NCBI RefSeq assembly: GCF_030272615.1
Contig: NC_081413.1
Coordinates: 182,600,951-182,664,950, forward strand
Source of the DNA: Cryptomeria japonica
Taxonomy: Eukaryota > Streptophyta > Pinopsida > Cupressales > Cupressaceae
Direction of reading: 5' to 3'
Length of the DNA: 64,000 nucleotides
Position numbers and translations under genes: made by a program. Positions 10,334 to 20,194 of the stretch are shown piece by piece. Each line of letters opens with the position of its first letter. Position 1 is the stretch's first letter. The notes under the pieces are model-generated. The model was not told where the DNA came from. It searched no databases and worked only from the letters and a program-made list of their open reading frames with translations.

Positions 10334-11620
10334 GAATAAATAATGAACAAAATGTCCTTTTAAGTCTCATTGTCAATCCACTCCCTGAGAAAGGTCAAGA
10401 TATCCTTTCCATTATTCCTAATGATCTCATTGAAATTCAAGAGAATACCACCTTTAAAGAGGAATCCAATGATCTTCTTCCTTGTCAAGATCAAATTATC
10501 CCTTTAAATCCCCCACAAGATCCTTTTGTTCCTCCATCTCCATGTCTTAATCCTCCATATACACCCCAAGATCTGATTTCTTTTGATGATCTCATTATTT
10601 CTCCTATTCCAAAGTGGAGGAACCCATTGTGCATGTAGGGGGTTCCTCCACTTTGGTCCAGTCTGATCCACTTCATGATCCCATCGTTTCTCCCATATCA
10701 TATCCACCTCATAATGGACTCACATCTTCTTCTTGAAGCATATAGTATCTTACAAATCAAAATGTCCATAAAGGAAAAGGGGTAGACCTTCATAAAAAAG
10801 AACCCCTCAAGATGAAAGAAAATATTAATGGTCATGGCCTTAGTACCATATCTCACTCTCAAGGCATTGGTATCCCTCCATCAAAATCCAAACATATGCC
10901 TTTGCCTTCATCCCTTCCATCCATTTTAGGTCCTTATATCCCTTCATCCCCTATTCAAGGTCAACAAAGGCACACATCATTGATCACCTTCCATCGATTC
11001 AATAGACCTTCATATCATTCCTATCCATCCAAGCATTCCTTTCCCCCTCCAATAAATTTGGATGCCAAGCATAAATTTCATGTCTAGAAATCCACATGTA
11101 TTCAAGGATCAACATTTCCAATCTAATCAACATGTCAAAACAAAAAGAAAAGTCCAAAAGGCCACAAAGGCCCATTTCTCAAAAAGAAAACTCAAAGGCT
11201 ATATGGGTTCCTAAATCCCTTGTGCAAGAAATGCAAACCAAGGAACCACACAAGAATGAAAAATCAAAAACCATGTGGATCCCTAAGCGGCTCCTTGAAG
11301 AACAACAGTCTAAAGAAACATCCAAAGTGGCATCCAAAATTGACATTCCTCCATCCAAACCTTTCACATCTATTCCCCCATCACCTTCTTCATCCATTTT
11401 GGATCCTTATGTCCCAAAATACATAGCCTTTCCTCCATCCAAATCTCAATATTCAAAATCCACTTTTCCTCCTTCATTCCACCACCCCTCAAGGTGTGTT
11501 CCAATGTTGATCTTGCCAACATTTCCGTTTGCTTAAGCCCAATTCTTCTAATACCCTCTCCATTATCCAATGCATAGTTTCCATCCTTCCATCCCTGTGG
11601 TCCAATCCTTTGCATAAATC
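10334..11620 (+). pseudogene. Degraded plus-strand polyprotein tail, gypsy-like, not identified
   Basis: Coding-like but frameshifted sequence on the plus strand. An acidic, Pro-rich stretch lies at about 10360-10630 (DPFVPPSPCLNPPYTPQD). It is followed by frames 10812-11085 and 11096-11536. The latter contains two imperfect copies of a K-[AT]-[IM]-W-[VI]-P-K-x-L motif in a Lys/Glu-rich context. No enzyme motif is visible. Downstream lie an A-rich tract and a GGCGAAAACCTGGCAAAC word (about 11874-11891), an arrangement also found after pol in the Tat elements at the right of the window. I infer the 3' part of a gypsy-type element. What the protein did is unknown. Confidence 0.45.
10609..10656. 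repeat. Perfect 17-bp inverted repeat (hairpin)
   Basis: Arms CCAAAGTGGAGGAACCC (10609-10625) and GGGTTCCTCCACTTTGG (10640-10656) are exact reverse complements separated by 14 bases. The frame of the flanking degraded polyprotein breaks at this point, so the right arm may be a small inverted duplication. Confidence 0.85.
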
Positions 11621-12471
11621 CTTACCTTAGTCCCATCTCATTTCCATGCCATTATCCTACAAATGTATTTGAGCATACTTTTAATAGTCATGGTCCATTT
11701 TTTCAAGGATACTATCCAAACAACAAGATGCTTGACTCGTTCTTCCATCCCCTATTATGTGTCGATTTTCTACTAAAAGTCAAAATAGCAAAAACAAAAA
11801 AGAAATTAAAAAAAATGAAAAAAAAGAATAAAAGAAGGGAAAAAAAATAGTAAAGAGAAATAATTAGTCCACTGGCGAAAACCTGGCAAACAAGCATCAT
11901 GCGGAATTAATGAACTTCTTGCATTCCATACTTGGGGACATGTTTTATTTTTCTATCCTAACATATCTTATCATCCTTCATTACCCTATCATACCCTCCA
12001 TTATCATATCGTATCCCTATCATACCTTTCATTATCCTATCGTCTCTCATATCCATATTCCCTTTTCTACTTTTAATCTTAACAATGCTGAGGATCTTCA
12101 TGAGCGTCATGCATCCTGTTCCAAGATTTCAGTCTATCACATCTTTTGGTCTTTACCCATTTTCTTATACAACCTTTCATCCACATTCCTTGGCTTATTT
12201 CAACCTTCTATCACTATTTATCCTATTTATGTCTTTTATCCATTTTTTATCTTTCTTATCCTATCTGCATCCTATCACTATCCATACACTCATTTTTATC
12301 CCTTGATCTTGATCCAACATAATGACGTAAAATGCAAAACATGGTTTCAAAAACCTCTTGCCATGTCCCTCATTCCATGCCATTGCTTTACATTGTCATA
12401 TCCAATCCCTTATCCCATCGCGCAATAACCCTTGGACATTGAATTTTCTTTGTCTCTATAACAACTGGCCT
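11621..12471. other. Non-coding, A-rich then pyrimidine-rich stretch
   Basis: An A-rich tract (about 11775-11865) precedes the GGCGAAAACCTGGCAAAC word. After a CTTGGGGACATG sequence near 11931-11942 the DNA becomes rich in TATCATCC and TATCCTATC words to 12430. Long apparent frames here, such as 11910-12428, are a by-product of pyrimidine bias. The CTTGGGGACA could be the polypurine tract of the gypsy-like remnant, with an LTR following. E2 interrupts this sequence; it resumes at 18134. Confidence 0.4.
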
Positions 12472-12476
12472 ATGTC
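12472..12476. repeat. Target-site duplication ATGTC, left copy of E2
   Basis: ATGTC immediately precedes the left LTR of E2 and is repeated exactly at 18129-18133, just after the right LTR. A 5-bp duplication is the normal product of copia/gypsy integrase. Confidence 0.9.
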
Positions 12477-13273
12477 TATTAGGATTGATGAAAGTCCCAA
12501 AGATATTGAGAGGGGGGGGGTGAATCAGTATCTAACCAATTTACAAAATATTTGACCTTATTAAGTATTTTGCAATCCAGAACAGTGTACCGGTAAACAA
12601 GAATTAATGCAGTAAATATGAACAATAAAGACAACATAGAAAGCACACCATAACACAAGATGTTTAATGAGGAAACCCGATGTGGGAAAAACCTCGGTTG
12701 GATTTGTGACCCACAATATTCACTCACTAGCCAATGAATGGATATTACTTACAAGAGGGGCCTGCACATGCAGGAAGGCCAACTGCCTAAAGCTCATTGC
12801 TCAAATACAAAAGGAAGTCTCACTAAGTTACAAAATGGATTATGAAAATCCAATATAGTATACTACTACAAAACAGCATCTGCAATGCCAGATTCAATAC
12901 CATTGTAAGCTCATACAATAACCATAAACCCTTCTACAAAATCTTCCTTAATATTCTCTCTACATATCCATCATATCTATTCTCTATGTTGTGTCTCACA
13001 AAATGATCTACAAGATCTCATACTTATATATGAGTCTTATTACAATATGCCATGTCGGCTTACAAAATGATATTACAATTAAATATAAAATACAATAATC
13101 AAAATCCTTTCGACTGAGGTGTCGGAAAACATTATTGTCATTGTTGATGAACTATCTACCGGTGTAGAGACTGTTGATGCCAATGCCTGTCAGTGTCATA
13201 GGATTGCAAGGTTGCCATCAATGACAATACCTTCAATCACATACAATTCTCATTGGAGTGTGTAATTCCAACA
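12477..13273 (-). repeat. E2 3' LTR
   Basis: The LTR is 797 bp and a clear match to the right LTR at 17330-18128. The outer end reads TATTAGGATTG where the other copy has TGTTAGGATTG, a G-to-A change in the terminal TG. A run of nine G (12512-12520) lies about 40 bp from the end. A TATA-like CATATATAAG on the element strand lies near 13023-13032. The block GAGGGGCCTGCACATGCAGG (near 12757) is shared with the E1 LTR. Confidence 0.93.
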
Positions 13274-13274
13274 A

Positions 13275-13285
13275 TCTCCCCCTTT
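13275..13285 (-). promoter_or_regulatory. Polypurine tract of E2
   Basis: The element strand reads AAAGGGGGAGA next to LTR start TGTTGGAATT. The tract and its inner flank (TTTGGCATTGATGG on the plus strand) are the same as in E1 at 5557-5578. Confidence 0.88.
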
Positions 13286-13531
13286 GGCATTGATGGCAAC
13301 ACTCATGAGAAAAATTCAAAATTGTATCCAAAAATTGAAGTCCAAAAATCTTACCAAAACTATGTGCTCCCCCTGAGCAGATGATTTCTTCTGAAAGTCA
13401 TCTTTCTCAGTTCTATTACTCCCCCTTTGACATCAATGACAAAGGTTGTCAAAATGTCAATGAGTGCAGTGCTCAGCTAGAACCTTATAACCAGTTGGTT
13501 ACAATCTGGAATAGGTCTGCTAATACCAAAT
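13286..13531 (-). other. E2 3' untranslated region
   Basis: A short non-coding interval between the stop of the gag-like frame and the polypurine tract. It has two further AGGGGGAG motifs on the element strand, at 13367-13374 and 13419-13426. The second is followed by a TTTGACATCAATGAC flank that echoes the flank of the true tract. Confidence 0.55.
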
Positions 13532-14266
13532 TTAAGTCTGAGTGAACCTATTGTTGTCCTTTAATGTTGCCTCTATTCTTTGATTTGTACCAGTGAGGTG
13601 ATGCATTTTCTCTTCCGGTGTCTTATGTACTGGAATAAGTGCCTTAGAGATCTCTTTCCTCAAAGAGATGAGGATATCCAATTTAGGACTAAGTCTGCAT
13701 TTAAGATATTTTGCCTTTCCTTTTATTCTTTCCTTTTCTTTCTCCAATTTCTCAAGTTTCTCCTCAAATTCAGCAATTTCCTGCTCAATAACTAATATTG
13801 GTTCAGGTGAGCCAATGATATTATCAGCTATTTTATAGATTTTCTTTTGTACTTTACTGATTTCCTTATCGATATCCACTGTCAAAAGATTAGTCTTACA
13901 TGTATCTCTATATAGTTCCTTAAACTCCATAATGGTTTTACTCAATGCCGGTAAGAGGGTGTTAATGTATCCCATGCACTTCTTTATTGTCTCATCAAAG
14001 AATTTTTCCTTTTCTCTATCCATTTTCTCCTTAAATGTCTCTTCATTTATTTGTTCTATAGATAGTATATTGTCAGTGATATACTTAGACAATGTGTCTA
14101 ATTGACTCAAAGAATCTTTATTGTCTATATTACACTTGGGTGCAATCAATTTAAGAATAGGAATGGTATCATCTATAGCCTTATAAGCCAATGCATTACA
14201 ATCAATAATCTTCTTGATAGAATCCAAAAGTACTTCAGTCACATTTGTGGGTCTGAATTCTGTCAT
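13532..14266 (-). pseudogene. E2 protein, C-terminal helical domain
   Basis: An open stretch of 244 residues ends the E2 protein. The start MTEFRPTNVTEVLLDS is probably an internal Met, because upstream sequence in the same frame continues with only scattered stops. The segment is strongly helical and Lys/Glu-rich, with a coiled-coil-like run around residues 150-185 (EFEEKLEKLEKEKERIKGK). No catalytic motif is visible. It shares a frame with the segment at 14528-15052. A role in particle assembly would be an inference from its coiled-coil character. I know no family for it. Confidence 0.6.
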
Positions 14267-14527
14267 GGAAGTACCAGATGACTATCCAACTACCTTAACA
14301 ATCTCCATGCTATCGGTGGTAGTAACAACTTTGCTTGTCTCGACCTATGGTAGGTCAGTTTATGTTTGCATTTAAACTAGCAAAGGTTTAGGTTTCTCAG
14401 CATTTGTCAATGGCACTATCTTTGTATGTACCTGAAGGTCAACCTATTTCTCAACTTGTATCTCTATGCTCTCTTCTGTCAGTTTTTTTGATGATTTCTC
14501 TATGGTATCCACTGTCAGTTTCTCTGT

Positions 14528-15052
14528 CTACATCTCTACACTATCCACTACCAGTGACTTAGTAGGTTTTTCAATGTTTGTATCAATGGTGTTGTTAGTA
14601 ACCATTTCATTAACCCTAATCTCAATGTGTTCCACTATTTGTTCTGCATGTGTCTCTACCTCAATATTGTCACTCAGTTGCTTAGGAGCAACATCTTTCT
14701 TCTTTTCCTCAATACTTTCTTTATCAACTACAATATTGACTTCCTGAGTGTCTATGTTCATGGTATACAAGATTTCAGACTCAGGATTTGTATCCTCATG
14801 TGAAGTGTCCACATCCTCAGTAGCCGGTGTTGCATCTATCTGAATCAGTGGAGTAACAGTAGGTGGTGGTAGATTGTCTATCACTTTTATATTTGGTAGT
14901 CCACCTATTTTTCCTTTTCCTTTGTCCTTATCCTTTTGGTATACCTTAAAAGCCTTAGGTATTTTGAGCTCTTCTTGTTTCTCCTTTTCCATAAAGAAGA
15001 TGTTCCATTTATCTGATGTCTCTTCTGATATCTCATTAACTCTGCCAACCAT
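14528..15052 (-). pseudogene. E2 protein, acidic Thr/Glu-rich linker
   Basis: An open stretch of 174 residues starts MVGRVNEISEETSDKW. It contains a Lys-rich patch (YQKDKDKGKGK), a Pro-rich segment (NLPPPTVTPLI) and then a long acidic, Thr/Ser/Val-rich region. The composition suggests a flexible linker between the globular part (15298-15906) and the C-terminal helices. It continues in frame toward 14266 through several stop codons. No domain is recognised. Confidence 0.55.
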
Positions 15053-15297
15053 TAAACTTACTTGTCGGTGTCCACTAGAAAATACTATTCTGTTAGCTTT
15101 GCTAATCAGCTAATCAATTTCTTCCACTGATTTAACAGGGTGAACAATTAACCATTTCTCAATCTTGATTTTCTTGTCTAGCTCCATAATGGCTAGCCTT
15201 TTAGCATCTAGCTGCCTATACAAATCACTAGGCAAATCATCTACAACCTCTATCAAAACTTTCTTATAAATATCAAGGTGTAAAATGATATTGTTTT

Positions 15298-15906
15298 CTA
15301 TGCTTTCACATCATTAACTCTCAAGGATCTACTGTCATAGGTTGCACTAGTTAAAGTCATCACTATGTTGTTTGGGACTTTCTTGGTCTTATCTGGCCTG
15401 CTACCGATGACTAGTAAGCCAGTCACAGCCTTAACTGCTTCTCTAGTGATCTTATGGATAGAGTCTAACCAAAAGAACTCACCATGAACTCTACTGAGTA
15501 CAATCCTCACAACCTCCTTAGGAAATTCTGGAATGTCAAGGATTTCCACAAAACCTAGGGTTTCTATAACCTTATGCTCAGGTTTTATAGATCCATTCTC
15601 ATCACAGATAACATTCTTGTACATTTTCATGATTTCTTCTGAACCTAGTTCCTGAATGTGGCAATGTATGTAAATTCTAAGGTCTTCTGCATATGCAACT
15701 CCTTTAGGGATTTTAGAAAATGCACCTAGGGTATCATCCTGTTTTGCTACTTTAGGGATAATCTTGAATACAGGCCTAGGGTGTTTAACCACTTCAATAA
15801 TAGTAGGGTTTGCAATGAATTCAGGAGCAAAGGAGGGAACCATTAATAAATACCTTAATCTGCCTTTTAGGTTTGGATGGTTGAAAGATCTTGCTTCACT
15901 TCTCAC
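15298..15906 (-). pseudogene. E2 protein, globular domain of unknown family
   Basis: This open stretch of 202 residues is the best-preserved globular part of the E2 protein. Visible landmarks are LKGRLRYLLMVPSFAPEF near the start, an LGFVEILDIPEFPKEV segment, then VHGEFFWLDSIHKITREAV followed by KAVTGLLVIGSRPDK. The balance of hydrophobic and charged residues and the Trp-containing motif suggest a folded domain. I see no RT, integrase, protease or RNase H motif. It lies one frameshift away from the zinc-knuckle region upstream and another from the linker downstream. I cannot name its family. A capsid-like role is only a possibility. Confidence 0.6.
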
Positions 15907-16327
15907 TAAGGATGCCTTCGCTTGGGTTTTTCACGCTCTTAGGAAATTTGAACACTCGGTGAGTGAAAAAGAGTGGAAAATACTGATTTATAATATCTTT
16001 TCCTTCAAAAACCACAATAAATGCCTTCCAATTAAGTGAAACTTAACACATCTACCGGTAAAGAAGAATTTCATCTTCTCACCATAAACCGAGGGTAAAC
16101 TTGCATGATTTTCAATTTGTTGTAATACCCCTAAAAGGTTTCTTTTTAGTTGGATGAAGAATTTCTAGCTGGTGGAGTGATACTCTGTTCTACCGATGAA
16201 GGAATAGTCTCATCAACATTCTAATCTCTCTTTCTAATCCATTGTTTTGAAAATTCTTGCTTTACCTCATCTACCTTCTCTTTGCCTTTCAAACTAGGTC
16301 CTATGTTATTTTCTAGTGATTCCTTAC

Positions 16328-17258
16328 TTCTACAAAATTTTGCAATATGCCCAATCTTGTTACAAGCATAACAAGTCACATTGTTTTTCTGAATAGCCTT
16401 TCCATATCCTATGTTGGTTTGTGTTCTTCATTGATTAGATAAGTGTCCAAATCTTCCACAAACATAACATCTTACATTCATTCTACAATTTTTTGAATTG
16501 TGACCAATTTTGTTGCATTTGGAACATTGATCAGTGGGTGTATTAGTGTTCTGATAGTTTCTAGATTTGCACTGATTTGCTATATGACCATACTTGTTAT
16601 AGTTAAAGCATTTCCCATTATATTTGTAGGCATTAGGTTGTCTTACTGGTTTACTATGATCATGATTGTTTGCAGTACCAGAGCTTTCACCAACTTCAAA
16701 TCCAAGTCCATTAGTGTCTCCATTAGGTTTCTGACTTTTCAGCATATCATCAAGTTTGTCTGAACTTTTCTTGAATTTCTCCTTATGTTGATTTGCAGTA
16801 GCCAACTCATTTTCCAAAAAATCATTCTGTCTCATAAGTTCAGTTTTATCATGTTCCATGAAAATCAGATATGTCTTTAACATATAATTTTCATGACTAA
16901 GTCTTAGATTTTCATTTCCAACATCATTGAGTCTCCTAGTCAAGTCATCTTCAATCTTCTTTCTGTCTTCAATGTCTCTACAAAATCTCATAGTCATGTC
17001 TTGCATCTCATTCCTCAAGGTCATGTTTTCTTGCCTCATCTTTCTTACAAGATCATTAAGAGTTTTCTTTTCATCATCATCATTCTATATCTTCTCATGA
17101 AGTTCTCTTCTTTTATTTCTAGCAATAGTAAGATTCTCCTAAAGTCCTTGAATGATTTCCTGTGCAGTCTTCAAGTCATCTTCAAGTTTGATATTCTTCA
17201 ATTTTTCTACATCAAAGTCTGCAAGAGATGTTTCCAATTGCTTTCTCAATTTTTCCAT
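16328..17258 (-). pseudogene. E2 protein, N-terminal coiled coil and four zinc knuckles
   Basis: The start ATG is at 17258, 58 bp past the primer-binding site, the usual gag position. The first about 190 codons are coiled-coil-like (MEKLRKQLETSL, MTLRNEMQDM, ENDFLENEL-type repeats). Four CCHC knuckles follow in one frame. They are CFNYNKYGHIANQC (second Cys lost to Tyr), CSKCNKIGHNSKNC, CYVCGRFGHLSNQ ending in TGA where the last Cys should be (16428-16430), and CYACNKIGHIAKFC (16373-16332). Two more stops are TAG at 17139-17141 and 17085-17087. The knuckles indicate a nucleic-acid-binding, nucleocapsid-like function. Most copia Gags have one knuckle, so four is unusual. Confidence 0.82.
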
Positions 17259-17315
17259 TTGTACCGGTGTCAAAATCTTCCTCAAGTTGTTAGGCTTTTG
17301 AAAATAGAGGACCAG

Positions 17316-17327
17316 GCTCTGATACCA
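17316..17327 (-). promoter_or_regulatory. E2 primer-binding site (initiator tRNA-Met)
   Basis: The element strand reads TGGTATCAGAGC, the common plant initiator-Met site, two bases inside the 5' LTR that starts at 17330. It matches E4 (one mismatch) and E1 (one mismatch). Confidence 0.93.
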
Positions 17328-17329
17328 AT

Positions 17330-18128
17330 TGTTAGGATTGATGAAAGTCTCAAAGATATTGAGGGGGGGGGGGGTGAATTAATATCTAACTGGTTTACAA
17401 AATATTTGACTTTATTAAGTATTTTGCAATCCACAACAATGTACCAATAAACAAGAATTAATGTAGTAAAAATGAACAATAAAGACAACATAGAAAGCAC
17501 ACCATAACACAAGATGTTTAACAAGGAAACCTGGTGTGGGAAAAACCTCGGTGGGATTTGTGACCCACAATATTCACTCACTAGCCAATGAATGGATATT
17601 ACTTACAAGAGGGGCTTGCACATGCAGGAAGGCCAACTGCCTAAAGCTCACTACTCAAATACAAAAGGAAGTCTCACTGACTTACAAAATGGATTATGAA
17701 AAATCCAATATAGTGTATTGCTACAAAACAACATCTACAATGCCAGATTCAGTACTAGTGTAAGCTCATACAATAACCATAAACCCTTCTACAAAATCTA
17801 CCTTAATATTCACTCTACATATCTATCATGTCTATCCTCTATGTTGTATCACACAAAATGATCTACAAGATCTCATACTTATATATGAGTCTTACTACAA
17901 TATGCCATGTCGGCTTACAAAAACATATTACAATTAAATACAAAATACAATAATTAAAATCCTATTGGCTGAGGTGTCGGTAAACATTATTGTCACTACC
18001 GGTGAACTATCTACCGGTGTAGAGTCTGCCGGTGTTGATGTTTGCCGGTGTCATAGGATTGCAAGGTTACCATCAATGATAATACCTTCAATCACCTACA
18101 ATTCTGATTGGAGTGTGTAATGCCAACA
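17330..18128 (-). repeat. E2 5' LTR
   Basis: The LTR is 799 bp with intact ends TGTTAGGATTG and TAATGCCAACA on the plus strand. It has a 12-G run at 17363-17374 and a TATA-like CATATATAAG on the element strand near 17878-17887. It differs from the other LTR by scattered substitutions, so insertion is not very recent. Confidence 0.93.
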
Positions 18129-18133
18129 ATGTC
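18129..18133. repeat. Target-site duplication ATGTC, right copy of E2
   Basis: An exact repeat of 12472-12476, directly after the LTR end CCAACA. Confidence 0.9.
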
Positions 18134-18330
18134 TTCCCTCTATCCACCAACATTACAACAAGTTTTTTTATCCATTCATCATATTACTTTCCTTGCTAGA
18201 CACTAGGGGCAAATAAATGCTAAAATTCTTGAGAAAATCATAAAAAATCACTAAAAATAAAATCAAGTCCTAAACAAATCAATAAAAATGAAATAAAGTC
18301 CTGAAAAAACAATAAAAAATCAAAAAATGA
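18134..18330. other. Resumed host sequence with A-rich degenerate repeat
   Basis: This continues the sequence interrupted by E2. From about 18230 it becomes an A-rich degenerate repeat with words such as AAGTCCTAAACAAATC and AAGTCCTGAAAAAAC. The same texture resumes at 22344, after the LINE. Confidence 0.55.
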
Positions 18331-18337
18331 CAGATTC

Positions 18338-18945
18338 TGGGTTTTAATCAATGGTTCTCCTTGTGGTTTTTTCTCTTCTTCTAGAGGACTGAGGCAAGGG
18401 GATCCTCTATCCCCTTTCCTTTTTATACTTTTAGTTGAGTCCTTTAGCTGGGAAATTAAAGTTGCAAAGTTAAAAGGACTTTGGAAGGGGATTGTGATCC
18501 CTGTGGTTCCCGTCTCTATCTCACATTGTTTATTTGCAGATGATACTCTGCTTTTTGGTCAGGCTTCTTTGAGGGAGGAAAATACTATAAATGGAATTAT
18601 TCAAAAGTATGTACCTTTTTCAGGGTAAAAAGTGAATATTGAGAAGTCAAAAATATTCTTCCTTAATACATCACAGTTAGTGCAACATAGATTGCAGTCC
18701 TTTTGGGGTTTTGAACCTAGTATCCTTCCTTGTAAGTATCTTGGTATACCGTTCTTCATCAATCAAGACAAACTAACCTTTTGGGAGAAGCTTATTTTTG
18801 TCATTTCAAGGAGGATTTTATCTTGGAGCCACAAATGGTTAAGCCTTGCAGGGAAAATTGTTCTGATCAAATATGTGTTGAATGTAGTCCCTATTTACGT
18901 TGTTAGTTTTAAAAGCCCCTAAATTGGTGATTGTGAGCTTACAGG
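18338..18945 (+). pseudogene. LINE reverse transcriptase, C-terminal half
   Basis: The reading frame opens with FWVLINGSPCGFF, then RGLRQGDPLSPFLFILLVE, the LINE RT signature, and the catalytic box FADDTLLFG near 18537-18563. A stop follows PFSG. The frame then continues as VNIEKSKIFFLN, CKYLGIPF and SWSHKWLSLAGKIVLIK, the thumb region of non-LTR RTs. The fingers and the endonuclease are absent through 5' truncation. The enzyme family copies its mRNA at a nicked chromosomal target. Confidence 0.9.
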
Positions 18946-19559
18946 ACACTCTTAGGTCCTTTCTCTGGAGTAGTAATAAAGATGGAAGGAAAAAACTACC
19001 TCTCATAGCTTGGGATAAAGTCTGATTGCCTAAGGATTTGGGGGGTACAGGTATTAGGAACCTGGAAAAACAGAATCTAGCTCTTGGAGCTAAATTGGTC
19101 TAGAAGTTATATGAGCATTCTGATTCTCTTTGGGCACAAATTATGTTTGCAAAGTATTTGAATAATGGGCCTAGGGAGTATATTTTTCAAATTTCAAACT
19201 CACCTTCAGGTTCAGTAATGTGGAACTTTATTTGCAAATGTAGGAATGTTCATATTGTCACATCTTTCTTGGATTGTTCATAATGGGAAGAAGGTTAGAT
19301 TTTGGGATGAGGTGTGGAATGGTCACACTCCTTTATGAAATATAATTGATTGGTCTCCTTTGATATCTACCCTTTCTTCCCTTTGGGGGGTCTTTGTGGC
19401 AGATTACTTTGAGGTAATTCATAGTGGAAGTCCATTGAGTTCTTGGATGTTCATCACAATCTCAAAATGCATTATGCAAAGGTTTTGGGAGAAAGAATGA
19501 TTATCCTATCTGAGTCTGAAGATGAACTTGTTTCGACAAGGAATATCTCGGGCAAATAC

Positions 19560-20182
19560 ATGGTTAAAGATGGATATAATTATCTTGTGTCTGTTAAAGA
19601 TTCACCCTCTTGGCCATATAAGCTTTTTTGGCATTCTGCCTATCTACCGAAAGCTAGGGCTTTTGCCTGGTAAGTAGTTCAAGATAGTGTTCTTAAAGGC
19701 ATGTGCTTGGATAGACATGGTATCACTAATGTTTTTCCTTGTGTGTTATGCAATAAAAAATTGGAATCCTCCTCCCATCTTTTCCTTCACTGTGATTTTA
19801 CATTTCAATGTTGGTAGTGGTTATTTGATAAATTGAATTTGACTTTTTTAATAGGGAAAGATCTTATATCTCACTTTAGAGCCTGGCCTTTTCTGTTTGC
19901 TTCATCTTTTTATGCTTGTCTTTGGATTGTTTCTCCATCTATTTTAATCTAGAATGTTTGGTTAGAAAGGAATAATAGGATCTTTAAAAAACCTAGCTCT
20001 TCTCTTGAGGAGATCTTATTGAAAATTGAATCTTCTATTTCAGAAGTTGTCTTGTCTTATATCTATAAGAACTTAGAAAATCTTTCTTCTTGCTCGCACT
20101 GGGATAGTAGGGTGTTTAGGGTCTGGAAGTGGCTATCTATCTTGCCTTCACATGGATCAATTTTGAAAAAGAATGATGTTTA
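19560..20182 (+). pseudogene. LINE zinc-binding region after RT
   Basis: The sequence WPYKLFWHSAYLPKARAFAW is followed by VFPCVLCNKKLESSSHLFLHC. This has the CX2C...HX4C spacing of the zf-RVT region found after plant LINE reverse transcriptases. Several stops interrupt it. The intervening region 18946-19559 is related RT-to-zinc-finger connecting sequence with frameshifts, including GGTGIRNLEKQNLALGAKL. Confidence 0.75.
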
Positions 20183-20194
20183 ACCAAGAGAAAT

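Larger units (their letters stand above)
12477..18128 (-). mobile_element. Non-autonomous LTR element E2 encoding only a gag-like protein
   Basis: The 5652-bp element is structurally complete: 5' LTR (17330-18128), initiator-Met primer-binding site (17316-17327), a roughly 4-kb interior, polypurine tract (13275-13285), 3' LTR (12477-13273) and a perfect 5-bp duplication ATGTC. All lie on the minus strand. The interior carries one long relic frame (17258-13532) for a protein with coiled coils, four zinc knuckles and unfamiliar C-terminal domains. I see no protease, integrase, RT or RNase H, and there is little room left for them. This resembles the structural class of terminal-repeat elements with only a Gag region (TR-GAG), but with a much larger protein. 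Signals shared with E1 suggest mobilisation by that copia family. Confidence 0.92.

Noticed and set aside
11910-12428. 172-residue plus-strand frame
   Set aside because: Tyr/Pro/Ile/Phe-rich translation of a pyrimidine-biased TATCATCC-type stretch, with no domain or related copy; treated as composition artefact.
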